Assembly (NCBI RefSeq): GCF_000425445.1
Contig: NZ_KE384379.1
Span: 124,001 to 188,000, forward strand
Reading direction: 5' to 3'
Length of the DNA stretch: 64,000 bases
Source of the DNA: Flavobacterium denitrificans DSM 15936
GTDB taxonomy: Bacteria > Bacteroidota > Bacteroidia > Flavobacteriales > Flavobacteriaceae
This document shows, piece after piece, positions 25,776 through 35,647 of this stretch. The position numbers were made by a program, and so were the translations under genes. Below the pieces are notes generated by a model. It did no database searches, had not been told where the DNA came from, and was given only the letters and a program-made list of their open reading frames with translations. How positions within the stretch are numbered: position 1 is the first letter of the stretch; each line of letters opens with the position of its first letter.

Positions 25776-27788
25776 TTACCAAATGGTTATCCTGTCTTTC
25801 TTAGGCAAAAACATTTTATCTCCGGGCTGTACATTAAACGCCTCGTAAAAAGGAGTAGTATTCATTAGAGTTCCATTAACACGCCAATTTGGTGGAGAAT
25901 GCGGGTTATTGTTAATCCACAAACGCAAGAACTCGTCTTTCATTTTCACTCTCCATATTCTGGCTAAAGAGATAAAAAAGCGTTGATCTGGAGTAAAACC
26001 GTCAATTTTTGTATTTCCTTTTCCTTGTTCTGTCATTTTAAAGGCGTCATAAGCAACTGCTAATCCAGCAATATCTGCTGTATTTTCACCAACTGTCATA
26101 GCGCCATTAACGTGCAAATTGTCTAAAACAGTATAGGTCCCATACAAATTGATAACCTGTTGTATTCTTGATTTAAACTGCGCATAATCGTCTTTTGTCC
26201 ACCAGCTTTTTAAATTTCCGTCCTTGTCATATTGAGCACCTTGATCATCAAAGGTATGTGTTATTTCATGCCCTATAACCATTCCAATACCTCCGTAGTT
26301 AAGTGCGTCATCAGCATTATTATCAAAATATGGGGGTTGCAAAATACCTGCAGGAAAAACAATTTCATTAGCAGTTGGATTATTGTATGCTGTAACTGTT
26401 GGCGTTGTTGTATACCATTCTGATTTATCTACTGGTTTTCCCAATTTTGCCAATTGAAATTGATATGCCGCTGTAGAGGCCGAAACCATATTTTCAAAAT
26501 ATGTGTTTCTAGCTACTTGTACATTGCTATAGTCTCTCCACTTATCAGGATATCCAATTTTCTTGGTAATGGCAAACAATTTTTCTTTCGCTTTTTGTTT
26601 CGTTACAGGACTCATCCATTCCAATTTATCAATTCTTTTGGCATAAGCTTTTTGCAAATTATTTACGAGAACCAACATGCGTTTTTTGGCATCTTCTGAA
26701 AAATATTTCTTTACATACAATTCACCCAACGCGTCACCTAAATAATTGTCAATAACATTAGCCATTTTTTCACCACGCGATTTTTGAACAGCCTGACCTG
26801 AAAGTACTTTAGTATATTCAAACGAGGCATCTACAAAAGGCTTGCTTAAATCATCTGCATATCTTTCTAAAGAATTTGCTTTCAAATAAATTTTCCAACT
26901 ACTAATGGGAATCGTCTTTAAAAGCTTATTAAGGGCATCATAATAAGCAGGTTGGCCAACATTAATAAAATCGGTTTTAGCGCCTATAGTATTTAAAAAA
27001 GTAGTCCAGTCTATGTTAGGATGCTTTTTTACAAGATCTGCCACAGCGGTTTTATTGTAATTTGCTTGTACATCACGAAGTTGAACTTTTGTTTTATGCG
27101 AAATAGCTAGTTGTTTGTCAATATCATAAACCAAATCAGCATTCTTTTTTGCTTCTTGGGCATTGCTTCCTGTTTGTTGAAACAATGTAGCAAGGTATTT
27201 TTTGTAAGCCGCTTGTATAGCAACTGTTGATGAATCTGATTTGAAATAATAGTCTCTATCAGGCAAACCTAGGCCTGTTTGATACAATAATGCAATATTC
27301 ATACTGCTGTTTTTATCATCGGTTGACACCCCAAAGCCTATAATTGAAGAATTGCCAACTTTTAGTTGATCACCAACAAAATTCATTAAAGATGATAAAT
27401 CGCTAATGGCTTCGATTTTAGCTAGTAGAGGTTTGATAGGTTCGTAACCGCGTTTGTCAATGGTTATCGTATCCATACCTGACGCATAAAAATCTCCTAC
27501 CTTTTGTTCTATACTTCCTGCTTGATTTGTGCTTTTCGAAATACTGTCCAATATTCCTTGCAGACGCATTCGTTGGGGATAATTCATAAACATATAAACA
27601 CCAACTCCTGCTTGAGACGCAGGTATTGATACTGAATCGTACCATTTGCCATTTACATATCTAAAGAAATCATTACCTGGTCGCAATGTGGAATCTATTC
27701 CTGTGATGGCAACATCTTTTTTTGCTGGATGTTTTGAGCACGCTGTAAAAGCTAAGAATGCAATGAAGAGCATTAAAGAATTTTTCAT
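25776..27788 (-). CDS. M13-family zinc metallopeptidase (PepO/neprilysin-like), lipoprotein
   Basis: 670 residues. It begins with a lipoprotein signal (MKNSLMLFIAFLAFTAC, Cys17). The N-terminal M13 domain opens with RPGNDFFRYVNGKWYDS. The catalytic domain has HEITHTFDDQG (His-Glu near residue 507) and the third-ligand motif ENTADIAG (near 569), and ends with the usual NPHSPPNWRVNG...F and a C-terminal IW. All catalytic residues are present. M13 enzymes cleave peptides on the periplasmic or outer side. It stands alone, 67 bases upstream of the SDR on the same strand. Confidence 0.93.
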   Translation of the reverse strand: MKNSLMLFIAFLAFTACSKHPAKKDVAITGIDSTLRPGNDFFRYVNGKWYDSVSIPASQAGVGVYMFMNYPQRMRLQGILDSISKSTNQAGSIEQKVGDFYASGMDTITIDKRGYEPIKPLLAKIEAISDLSSLMNFVGDQLKVGNSSIIGFGVSTDDKNSSMNIALLYQTGLGLPDRDYYFKSDSSTVAIQAAYKKYLATLFQQTGSNAQEAKKNADLVYDIDKQLAISHKTKVQLRDVQANYNKTAVADLVKKHPNIDWTTFLNTIGAKTDFINVGQPAYYDALNKLLKTIPISSWKIYLKANSLERYADDLSKPFVDASFEYTKVLSGQAVQKSRGEKMANVIDNYLGDALGELYVKKYFSEDAKKRMLVLVNNLQKAYAKRIDKLEWMSPVTKQKAKEKLFAITKKIGYPDKWRDYSNVQVARNTYFENMVSASTAAYQFQLAKLGKPVDKSEWYTTTPTVTAYNNPTANEIVFPAGILQPPYFDNNADDALNYGGIGMVIGHEITHTFDDQGAQYDKDGNLKSWWTKDDYAQFKSRIQQVINLYGTYTVLDNLHVNGAMTVGENTADIAGLAVAYDAFKMTEQGKGNTKIDGFTPDQRFFISLARIWRVKMKDEFLRLWINNNPHSPPNWRVNGTLMNTTPFYEAFNVQPGDKMFLPKKDRITIW

Positions 27789-28212
27789 AATCTAGATTAT
27801 TTCTATTAAATGATTGAAAAACGTTTGAAGGCAGAAATTTGCTTTGCAAAACAAATTTTAGCAGAACAAGATACGAATTCGGTTTTTAATTTTAAAGTTT
27901 TTGTCAGAATTACCACTTATAAAAAACCCAAATCTGCTGCTTTTTAAGCTGTATCCCGCAAAAAGGACATGAATAAATTGTTTGGTACTAAACAAAAAGC
28001 CTCAGATTTCTCTGAAGCTTCCTTATTTGCATCCCCTTTCAACTGCAAAACTCGTATCACAAAATGCCTTATTTAACACAAAAGTCCAATTTCAATAAAA
28101 GTGACTTAATTTTAAAAATTAAATATTAAATTAGCTACATATCATACTCGCCTTTAAACTTTTACACATTTAAATCTTATTAAAAGACCAAACCGTAATA
28201 TTATTGAGTTTA
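27789..28212. other. Divergent spacer with an orphan GAAA-family hairpin
   Basis: No gene. The only structure is the hairpin at 27994-28022, oriented as a minus-strand terminator with no minus-strand gene before it. Confidence 0.6.
27994..28022 (-). terminator. Orphan GAAA-loop hairpin between divergent genes
   Basis: On the minus strand GAAGCTTCAGA, GAAA, TCTGAGGCTTTTTG. The stem and loop match the family, but it lies upstream of both flanking genes. Confidence 0.7.
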
Positions 28213-31200
28213 ATGTTGAAAGATGAACAAAAAAATGTCTGTTTAATTACATTTATAGATGCCGAGGTGGAATCGGTTAAAGGCAGAATCCTTGATATAG
28301 GTGCAATTAAAGAAAACGGCAATCCTTTTCATAATGCATCTTTAGGAGAATTTACCCAATTCCTTAGAGGCAGCGAGTATGTGTGCGGGCATAACATTTT
28401 AAATCACGATATTAAATATATAGGGCATGCAATTATTGAGGCTGGTATTAATCCTTTGAATGTCATTGATACTTTGTACCTGTCTCCTTTATTATTTCCA
28501 ACGAAACCTTACCACTCGTTATTAAAAGACGACAAACTTCAAACGGAAGACAGAAACAATCCTTTAAACGATTCCATTAAGGCACAAGATTTATTCAACA
28601 GTGAGGTCGCCGCTTTTTTGCAGATTGATACAACACTTAAAGACATTTTTTATCTCCTTTTGAATCGTACAAAAGAATTTGGAGCTTTTTTTCGGTTTAC
28701 AAATTATCAGAGCACAAAGTCTGATGTAGAATCTCAGATTAGATTAAAATTCCAAAGTGAAATTTGCCTAAATTCAGATTTGGCAAAAATAATATCCGAA
28801 ACCCCAATTGAGTTAGCCTATTCCCTGTCACTAATTAATTCATTTATACTTTTTAGAAAAGTTCACTCTATAACACCTCCCTGGGTTCTTAAAAACTATC
28901 CCGAAGTGGAACGTGTAATCCTGTTATTACGAAGCAAACCCTGTTTAACCGGATGTACCTACTGCGAAAATGCGTTGGATATCTACAAAGGTTTAAAAAA
29001 GTTCTTCGGTTTTAATTCATACCGAACTTATGGCGGAGAACCGCTTCAGGAAAGAGCTGTTAAGGCCGCTGTAAACAACAAATCGGTACTGGCTGTTTTT
29101 CCAACGGGCGGTGGAAAATCAATTACATTTCAGGTTCCGGCGCTTATGAGTGCTGAAAATTCTAAAGCATTAACGATCAAAATTTCTCCTCTTCAGTCAC
29201 TAATGAAAGATCAGGTTGATAACCTTGAAAAAAACGGAATAAGCGAAGCTGTAACTATCAACGGATTATTAGATCCAATCGAAAGAGCCAAATCAATTGA
29301 AAGGATTGAAGACGGTTCTGCTTCCATTCTGTATATTTCGCCCGAATCTCTCCGCTCAAAAACTATCGAAAAACTAATTTTAGGCAGGAAAACAGCGCGT
29401 TTTGTGATTGATGAAGCGCACTGTTTTTCGTCATGGGGACAAGATTTCAGAGTCGATTACCTATACATCGGTGACTTTATAAAATTAATTCAGGAAAAGA
29501 AAAATCTCGAAAACAGTATCCCTGTGTCCTGCTTTACTGCAACGGCCAAACAGAGAGTCATTGAAGATATTCGGGATTATTTTCGCGAAAAGCTATCACT
29601 AGATCTTCAAATATTCACTTCAAAAGCCTCAAGAACTAATCTTCATTACAAGGTTTTTGAAAAGCAAAATGAAGATGAAAAATATTTAACTGTTAGAGAT
29701 TTAATTGAAGAGAAAAACTGCCCAACAATTATCTATGTCTCCAGAACACTCAAAGCTTATAAACTAGCCGATCAGTTATCAAAAGATGGTTTTAATGCAA
29801 AATCATACCATGGTAAAATGGATAAAAAGGAGAAGACTGAGAATCAGAATGCCTTTTTAAATGGGGACACACAAATTATGGTAGCTACTTCTGCATTTGG
29901 TATGGGCGTAGATAAGAAAGATGTCGGTTTGGTGATTCATTATGAGATATCAGATTCACTTGAAAACTATGTTCAGGAAGCTGGACGTGCAGGCAGAGAT
30001 GAAAACATTTTAGCTGATTGTTTTGTGTTGTTTAACGAAGAAGACCTCAGCAAACATTTTATTTTGCTTAACCAAACCAAACTTTCAATAAAAGAAATCC
30101 AGCAGGTATGGAAAGCAATAAAGGATATTACCAGATTCCGGTCGAAAATATCTAATTCTGCGTTGGAAATTGCCCGAAAAGCAGGCTGGGACGATAGCGT
30201 TGCAGAAATAGAAACACGCGTAACTACGGCAATAGCAGCTTTAGAAGATGCAGGATACTTAAAACGTGGGCAGAATATGCCAAGGGTATTTGCTAACAGC
30301 ATTTTATCTGAAAATGCTCAGGAAGCTATTGAAATAATAAATGCTTCGAAAAAATTTGAAGAAAATCAAAAAGAACAAGGTGTACGTATTATAAAGAAAC
30401 TCTTTTCAAGTAAAAGCAGAAAAGAAACCACCAACGAAACTCCTGAATCTAGAATAGACTATATTAGTGATCATTTAGGCATCGTAAAAGAAGAGGTTAT
30501 TAACGTGATAAACTTATTGCGCGAAGAAAATATTCTGGCCGATGCCAAGGATTTGACTGCTTTTATAAAGAGTACAGAAAATAAAAACCGCTCTCTTGCT
30601 ATCGTAGAGCTACACAGCAAAATCGAAAACTTCTTACTTTCTGTTTTTAAAGAAGAAGAAAGTATTTTTCATTTGAAAGAATTAAATGAGGAAGTTGAAA
30701 AAAATGGCTGTGATGGCGTAACCACTAATAAAATAAAAACAATAATCAACTTTTGGTCTATTAAAAACTGGATTAAAAGAAAAAATCTAGACCATTTTAA
30801 GAACCATATTGCTGTACTCTGCCTTCAAAGTAAAAAACAATTAAAAGATAAACTTGAAATACGTCATGAGCTTGCAACATTTATCGTTGAATTCTTTTAT
30901 GAAAAAACGATCACTGAAAAAGCAAAAGGCCAAACAGACAAAGATGAAATTTTAGTTGAGTTTTCTGTACATGAACTAAAGTATGCTTATGAAAACAGCT
31001 CAGACCTTTTCAAAAAAGAAATAAGCATTTATGACATTGAAGATACATTGTTCTATCTTTCACGGATTGAGGCAATAAAAATAGAAGGCGGTTTTCTTGT
31101 TGTTTATAACGCTTTAACTATCGAGCGGATCGAACAAGACAATAAAAAACGATATACTAAAGACGATTATCAAAAGCTCAATCAGTTTTACGAAAATAAA

Positions 31201-33063
31201 GTCCAGCAAATCCATATCATAGGCGAATACGCTCAAAGAATGCTTACTGACTACAAGAATGCACTTCAATTTGTAGAAGATTATTTCCAGCTTAATTATA
31301 ACTCTTTTCTAAACAAATATTTTAAAGGCAGTGACAGACAAAACGAGATTAGGAGGAATATCACTCCTTCAAAATTCAAACAATTATTTGGAGAGCTTTC
31401 GCCAACACAATTAAAAATCATAAAAGACAATGAAACACAACATATCGTTGTAGCCGCCGGTCCAGGCAGTGGCAAAACAAAGGTATTGGTCCATAAACTG
31501 GCTTCTCTCTTATTAATGGAAGATGTGAAGCACGAGCAGTTATTAATGCTTACATTTTCGAGAGCCGCCGCTACTGAATTTAAAAAACGTCTATTAAACC
31601 TGATTGGCAATGCAGCAAACTTTATCGAAATTAAGACATTTCATTCGTACTGTTTTGATCTTTTGGGAAAGATAGGTACTTTAGAAAAATCAGCGGATAT
31701 TTTAAACATTACTGTTGAAAGAATTAAAAACGGTGATGTTGAAGCTAATAAAATTACCAAAACTGTTTTAGTAATTGACGAAGCACAGGATATGAATGCA
31801 GAAGAGTTTGCTCTTATAAATGCGCTCATGGAGCAGAATGAAGAAATGAGGATTATTGCTGTCGGAGATGATGACCAAAATATTTATGAGTTTAGAGGCG
31901 CGAGCTCTAAATATCTTGAACAATTCATTTATGACAACAAAGCAATAAAACATGAATTAGTCGAAAATTATCGCAGCAAAAGTAATCTGGTTTCTTTTTC
32001 GAATCAATTTGTCAAACAAATTCAACACCGATTAAAAGAAACACCGATTATTGCTAATCAAATCGATAACGGAAAAATCAAAATTGTCAGCTATCAGAGC
32101 TGCAATCTCATCACTCCACTTGTAGCTGATATTACTAACACAGGTCTTTCAGGAACTACATGTGTAATCACAAAAACTAACGACGAAGCTGTAAAAGTTG
32201 CGGGACTGCTTTTAAAGAATGGCATAAAAGCAAAACTTATACAATCTAATGATGGTTTTAATTTATATAACCTTGTCGAGGTTCGGTTTTTATTAAATAA
32301 AGTAGATTCCGGTCCCGATATTTACACAATTAGTGACGAAATTTGGAATGAAGCTAAAAAAGAACTGATTAATACTTTCCATAACAGTACTAAATTAGAA
32401 ATCTGTCTAAATATTATCAAAGATTTTGAAATCACTAATCCAAATAGGAAGTACAAATCTGATTTAGAAGTTTTAATTCGCGAATCTAAATTAGAGGATT
32501 TTTATAATGAAAATAGCGAAACCATTTTTGTATCTACCATTCATAAAGCAAAAGGAAAAGAATTTGATAATGTGTTTCTTCTACTTGAAAAGTTTAATCT
32601 GGATACAGATGCAGCTAAACGCCAATTATATGTAGCAATGACCAGAGCTAAACATAATCTAAACATCCATCTAAATAACGATTACCTCAATAGCTTGAAC
32701 GCAGAAAATCTTGAACACATAAGCAATTTTGAAATTTATCCTACACCTGATAAAATTGTAAGACATGCCACTTTCGAAGATGTCTGGCTAGATTATTTTA
32801 TTAACAGGCAGATTTCAATTTCTCAACTTACTTGTGGAGAAAAATTGCATATTGAGGGCAACGAATGCTTAAATTCAAACGGACAATCTGTGTTAAAATT
32901 CTCAAAGAAATTCATTGAGAAAATCAAACTAATGAAGCTAAAACACTATGAACTAAAAAGTGCATCTGTGAATTTTATATTGTATTGGCGCAAGGAAGGA
33001 GCTTTGGAGGAAATCAAAATAATTTTGCCTGAACTTTATTTTGAAATTATTGATCAAAAATAA
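28213..33063 (+). CDS. Exonuclease - RecQ helicase - UvrD/Rep helicase fusion protein
   Basis: 1616 residues from the ATG at 28213 (a TTG at 28204 is less likely). Three modules are visible. (1) About 10-140: a DnaQ/RNaseT-like exonuclease, with IDAE (Asp-x-Glu), GHNILNHDI and an NPLNDSIKAQDL end. (2) About 265-620: an SF2 RecQ helicase, with FPTGGGKS, DEAHCFSSWGQDFR, CFTATAK and QEAGRAGRDE. (3) About 1050-1560: an SF1 UvrD/Rep helicase, with AAGPGSGKTKVL, VIDEAQDMNAEE, GDDDQNIYEFRG, VSTIHKAKGKEF and YVAMTRAKH. Between them lies an 430-residue helical linker. The helicase motifs of both superfamilies look intact. It should unwind and perhaps trim DNA; a repair or anti-phage role is inference. 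It is a single gene sharing a bidirectional hairpin with nagA. Confidence 0.88.
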   Translation: MLKDEQKNVCLITFIDAEVESVKGRILDIGAIKENGNPFHNASLGEFTQFLRGSEYVCGHNILNHDIKYIGHAIIEAGINPLNVIDTLYLSPLLFPTKPYHSLLKDDKLQTEDRNNPLNDSIKAQDLFNSEVAAFLQIDTTLKDIFYLLLNRTKEFGAFFRFTNYQSTKSDVESQIRLKFQSEICLNSDLAKIISETPIELAYSLSLINSFILFRKVHSITPPWVLKNYPEVERVILLLRSKPCLTGCTYCENALDIYKGLKKFFGFNSYRTYGGEPLQERAVKAAVNNKSVLAVFPTGGGKSITFQVPALMSAENSKALTIKISPLQSLMKDQVDNLEKNGISEAVTINGLLDPIERAKSIERIEDGSASILYISPESLRSKTIEKLILGRKTARFVIDEAHCFSSWGQDFRVDYLYIGDFIKLIQEKKNLENSIPVSCFTATAKQRVIEDIRDYFREKLSLDLQIFTSKASRTNLHYKVFEKQNEDEKYLTVRDLIEEKNCPTIIYVSRTLKAYKLADQLSKDGFNAKSYHGKMDKKEKTENQNAFLNGDTQIMVATSAFGMGVDKKDVGLVIHYEISDSLENYVQEAGRAGRDENILADCFVLFNEEDLSKHFILLNQTKLSIKEIQQVWKAIKDITRFRSKISNSALEIARKAGWDDSVAEIETRVTTAIAALEDAGYLKRGQNMPRVFANSILSENAQEAIEIINASKKFEENQKEQGVRIIKKLFSSKSRKETTNETPESRIDYISDHLGIVKEEVINVINLLREENILADAKDLTAFIKSTENKNRSLAIVELHSKIENFLLSVFKEEESIFHLKELNEEVEKNGCDGVTTNKIKTIINFWSIKNWIKRKNLDHFKNHIAVLCLQSKKQLKDKLEIRHELATFIVEFFYEKTITEKAKGQTDKDEILVEFSVHELKYAYENSSDLFKKEISIYDIEDTLFYLSRIEAIKIEGGFLVVYNALTIERIEQDNKKRYTKDDYQKLNQFYENKVQQIHIIGEYAQRMLTDYKNALQFVEDYFQLNYNSFLNKYFKGSDRQNEIRRNITPSKFKQLFGELSPTQLKIIKDNETQHIVVAAGPGSGKTKVLVHKLASLLLMEDVKHEQLLMLTFSRAAATEFKKRLLNLIGNAANFIEIKTFHSYCFDLLGKIGTLEKSADILNITVERIKNGDVEANKITKTVLVIDEAQDMNAEEFALINALMEQNEEMRIIAVGDDDQNIYEFRGASSKYLEQFIYDNKAIKHELVENYRSKSNLVSFSNQFVKQIQHRLKETPIIANQIDNGKIKIVSYQSCNLITPLVADITNTGLSGTTCVITKTNDEAVKVAGLLLKNGIKAKLIQSNDGFNLYNLVEVRFLLNKVDSGPDIYTISDEIWNEAKKELINTFHNSTKLEICLNIIKDFEITNPNRKYKSDLEVLIRESKLEDFYNENSETIFVSTIHKAKGKEFDNVFLLLEKFNLDTDAAKRQLYVAMTRAKHNLNIHLNNDYLNSLNAENLEHISNFEIYPTPDKIVRHATFEDVWLDYFINRQISISQLTCGEKLHIEGNECLNSNGQSVLKFSKKFIEKIKLMKLKHYELKSASVNFILYWRKEGALEEIKIILPELYFEIIDQK

Positions 33064-33092
33064 AAGCCTCAGATTTCTCTGAAGCTTTCTTT
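33062..33092. terminator. GAAA-family hairpin shared by the convergent fusion helicase and nagA
   Basis: On the plus strand AAGCCTCAGA, TTTC, TCTGAAGCTT then TTCTTTATTT. The first A overlaps the helicase stop region. Read on the minus strand the loop is GAAA. Confidence 0.75.
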
Positions 33093-33101
33093 ATTTCGTG
33101 A

Positions 33102-34226
33102 TTAACTTTTAAAAAAATCAAAAGTTTCAATTTCAGTCAAATCAGCATTGAATTTGACAAAAGTTGCAGGAAATCCAGCTTTTATTTTCCCAAATTTATC
33201 TCCTAAACCAATTGCATTTGCAACGCGCGAAGATGCCATTTTCAGGGCTTCGTCTGCAGAAACATTCAAATGATTATAAGCATTTTGCACCGCTTCTAAC
33301 ATGGAAATGGATGCTCCGGCCAAATTGCCGTCTTTATTTCTATAAAAACCATTTTCGAGATGAGCATCAAAATTATCCCAATTAAAATTGGTGACTTTTC
33401 GCCCTAAAAATGTAGCATCACTAATCAAAAAGAATTTATCCTGCTTTAGTTTGTAGGCCAATCTCGCTGCTGCGTAATCGCAATGTGAACCATCCAAAAT
33501 AACGGGTGTAAATACGTTTTCGTTTTCGAAAGATGCTCCAACCAAGCCTGGTTCACGATGTCCAAACTGCGTCATTGCATTAAATAAATGTGTAACTAGA
33601 TTGATTCCTTTTGCAAAATAAGGCTGGGCTTCTTTATATGAAATAGTAGAATGTCCGATCGATATTACGATACCGCTTTCTAACAACATATCAAGCTGTT
33701 CTTCCGTAAAACATTCAGGCGCAATAGTGATAACTTTTATAACGCCCTTCCCGTATTTAATAATTTCTTCAAGCTCTTTGTTTGTAGGCTTTCTAACTTG
33801 ATCGATGCTGTGTGCGCCTCTTCGTAACGGATTCAAAAATGGTCCTTCTAAATGCATTCCGATTACGCCATTATCGTGTTTTTCTCTATAATTGCGAACG
33901 GCTTCAATTCCTTGCAAAATGGTTTCGTTTGAAGATGATATCAAACAGGGTAAAACTTGCGTTGTTCCATATTTACGACTAGTTTCATAAATATCCTGAA
34001 TGGCTTCTTCGGTAGGAGTTTGACTGAAATAAAGCCTTTCTCCTCCATTTATTTGAATATCGATAAATCCCGCCGCAATATGTTTTCCTTCCAAATCGAT
34101 TGTTTCAATAGCATTTGGAATTTCTTTTTGAACCGAAAGAATCTTTCCGTTTTCAACAACAATAACTCCATTATTGATTACTTCTTCTCCAGTGTGAACT
34201 ACTGCATTGATAATGGCTTGTTTCAT
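33102..34226 (-). CDS. nagA: N-acetylglucosamine-6-phosphate deacetylase
   Basis: 374 residues, standard NagA length. It has the amidohydrolase landmarks: FIDIQINGG near residue 57, GMHLEGPFLNP with the metal-ligand Glu, SIGHSTISY and THLFNAM with metal-ligand histidines, and LISDATFLG with the catalytic Asp. It converts GlcNAc-6-phosphate to glucosamine-6-phosphate and acetate in the cytoplasm. MurQ, encoded in the facing arm of this locus, produces GlcNAc-6-phosphate, so NagA is the next step in MurNAc catabolism. It is the last gene of the minus arm. No nagB is in the window. Confidence 0.95.
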   Translation of the reverse strand: MKQAIINAVVHTGEEVINNGVIVVENGKILSVQKEIPNAIETIDLEGKHIAAGFIDIQINGGERLYFSQTPTEEAIQDIYETSRKYGTTQVLPCLISSSNETILQGIEAVRNYREKHDNGVIGMHLEGPFLNPLRRGAHSIDQVRKPTNKELEEIIKYGKGVIKVITIAPECFTEEQLDMLLESGIVISIGHSTISYKEAQPYFAKGINLVTHLFNAMTQFGHREPGLVGASFENENVFTPVILDGSHCDYAAARLAYKLKQDKFFLISDATFLGRKVTNFNWDNFDAHLENGFYRNKDGNLAGASISMLEAVQNAYNHLNVSADEALKMASSRVANAIGLGDKFGKIKAGFPATFVKFNADLTEIETFDFFKS

Positions 34227-34303
34227 TTTCTTAAATTTATTTATAAAGTGCTATTAATTTTCCACGCAGATTTAAATTGATTTGAGCAGAGCAACAACAA
34301 ATA

Positions 34304-35608
34304 CTACTTATTAATTTGTCTCCAAATTTTTGTACTAAAATCATCTTTGTACATTAATCTGTTTGTTCGCGTTGGATTTACGCGATTCGTCAAAATAATT
34401 AAAAATCGGTTGGTGTTTCTATTCATAAAGAAAAATGTTCCCGTAAAACCTGTATGTCCAAAATCATCTTTTGTAAAAAATTCGTCTGGTTTTCTTTTAT
34501 CAAAACCTAAACCGCGATAAATGCCTTCTTTTGCAAGTGGCGATTCTGTAAACTCTTTTACGACTTTGGCTTTTAGAATTTGTTTCCCTTTATAATTTCC
34601 ATTATTCATCAACATTTTGCAGATTACGGCAATCGATTCTGCGTTGGCAAACAAACCAGCGTTTCCAGAAACACCTCCAAGAATTGCCGCCGCTTCATCA
34701 TGTACATAGCCTTTTATGGTATCTTTTCTGAAAAAATTATCCACTTCGGTTGGCATTACATTGTCTATCGAAGTCCACTTTAGCGGATTATATCCAATTT
34801 TCGAAATACCTAATGCGGTATAAATTTCATTTGTAAACTGATCGAGTTTCTTTCCTGTTTTGGTTTCAATGATTTGTTTCACCAATAAAAGATTTAAATC
34901 ACTGTACAAATATTTCCCTCTCGGATTTGTATTTGCCTTCGCTATTCTTTCATAAACCGATGGATAAAATGCTGGATTCAACCACATGTTTTTATAAACC
35001 TGAATCCAATTTTCTTTTGGTTCAAAAACAAGATATTTTGAATCGTAAACAATGTTTTTGTTGACGAACATATTATCAAATTGCGCAGGATATTGCTCTG
35101 ATTTTTGATTGCTCAACAAAGGCGAATTATCTGGCGTAGAAAGCAATGCTTGATAAAAAGTAATACTTGGTGTCAATCCAGAAGTATGCGTCAGCAATTC
35201 AAAAAGAGTTAAATCAGAAATAGCAGTGTTTTTATACATCGGAACAATTTCGCCAACTCGATCTGTAAGTTTTAGTTTGCCATCTCCCACTAAACGCATA
35301 GTTACTAATGTTGCTCCCAAAACTTTAGACATCGAAGCCAAATCAAAAACGTCTTCTGTTTTTACCTTTTGTTTTTTTGTGTAATCATGATAGCCATAAT
35401 TTTTGGATATCAAATTAAAATCTCCTGTCCCTACGATTATTTGCGCACCCGGAAAAAAGCCTTTTTCCAGCGCATTATTCATCATCGAATCAATATAAGC
35501 TTCATTTTCTTTGAGACCAAAATCCTTATTTATTTTTTTAGGAGAATGAAAACCCATTCCTAAAAAAACAAAAGAAATAATGATAATGCTGAATATTATC
35601 TTTTTCAT
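34304..35608 (-). CDS. AmiE-like serine hydrolase (beta-lactamase fold), exported
   Basis: 434 residues with a signal-anchor or signal peptide (1-20). Active-site motifs of the class C beta-lactamase family are SMSK (Ser92, Lys95), a YSDLN Tyr motif and a GHTGFTG loop in place of KTG. From about residue 200 to the end it is strikingly similar to the C-terminal domain of the NagZ fusion at 53418: both have the YSD motif, NPL, PTE(V/I)D, GYVHD, GGV(S/A)G, RGLGFDKR and FGHTGFTG. In B. subtilis the beta-lactamase-family protein AmiE, in the murQRP-amiE-nagZ-namZ operon, is a MurNAc-L-Ala amidase; by that analogy this protein would strip stem peptides from muropeptides. The 39-base gap to the GHL10 gene suggests an operon. 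Confidence 0.75.
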   Translation of the reverse strand: MKKIIFSIIIISFVFLGMGFHSPKKINKDFGLKENEAYIDSMMNNALEKGFFPGAQIIVGTGDFNLISKNYGYHDYTKKQKVKTEDVFDLASMSKVLGATLVTMRLVGDGKLKLTDRVGEIVPMYKNTAISDLTLFELLTHTSGLTPSITFYQALLSTPDNSPLLSNQKSEQYPAQFDNMFVNKNIVYDSKYLVFEPKENWIQVYKNMWLNPAFYPSVYERIAKANTNPRGKYLYSDLNLLLVKQIIETKTGKKLDQFTNEIYTALGISKIGYNPLKWTSIDNVMPTEVDNFFRKDTIKGYVHDEAAAILGGVSGNAGLFANAESIAVICKMLMNNGNYKGKQILKAKVVKEFTESPLAKEGIYRGLGFDKRKPDEFFTKDDFGHTGFTGTFFFMNRNTNRFLIILTNRVNPTRTNRLMYKDDFSTKIWRQINK

Positions 35609-35647
35609 CTTTTTACTGATTAATTTTTTAAATCATGTTGTCTTACT

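Noticed and set aside
28213..33063. Sequencing fusion of separate helicase genes
   Set aside because: The frame is continuous over 4.8 kb, with a coherent helical linker and no stop or start signals between the modules.
34304..35608. True beta-lactamase resistance gene
   Set aside because: The KTG box is replaced by a GHTG loop and the protein matches the domain fused to NagZ, which points to muropeptide hydrolysis instead.
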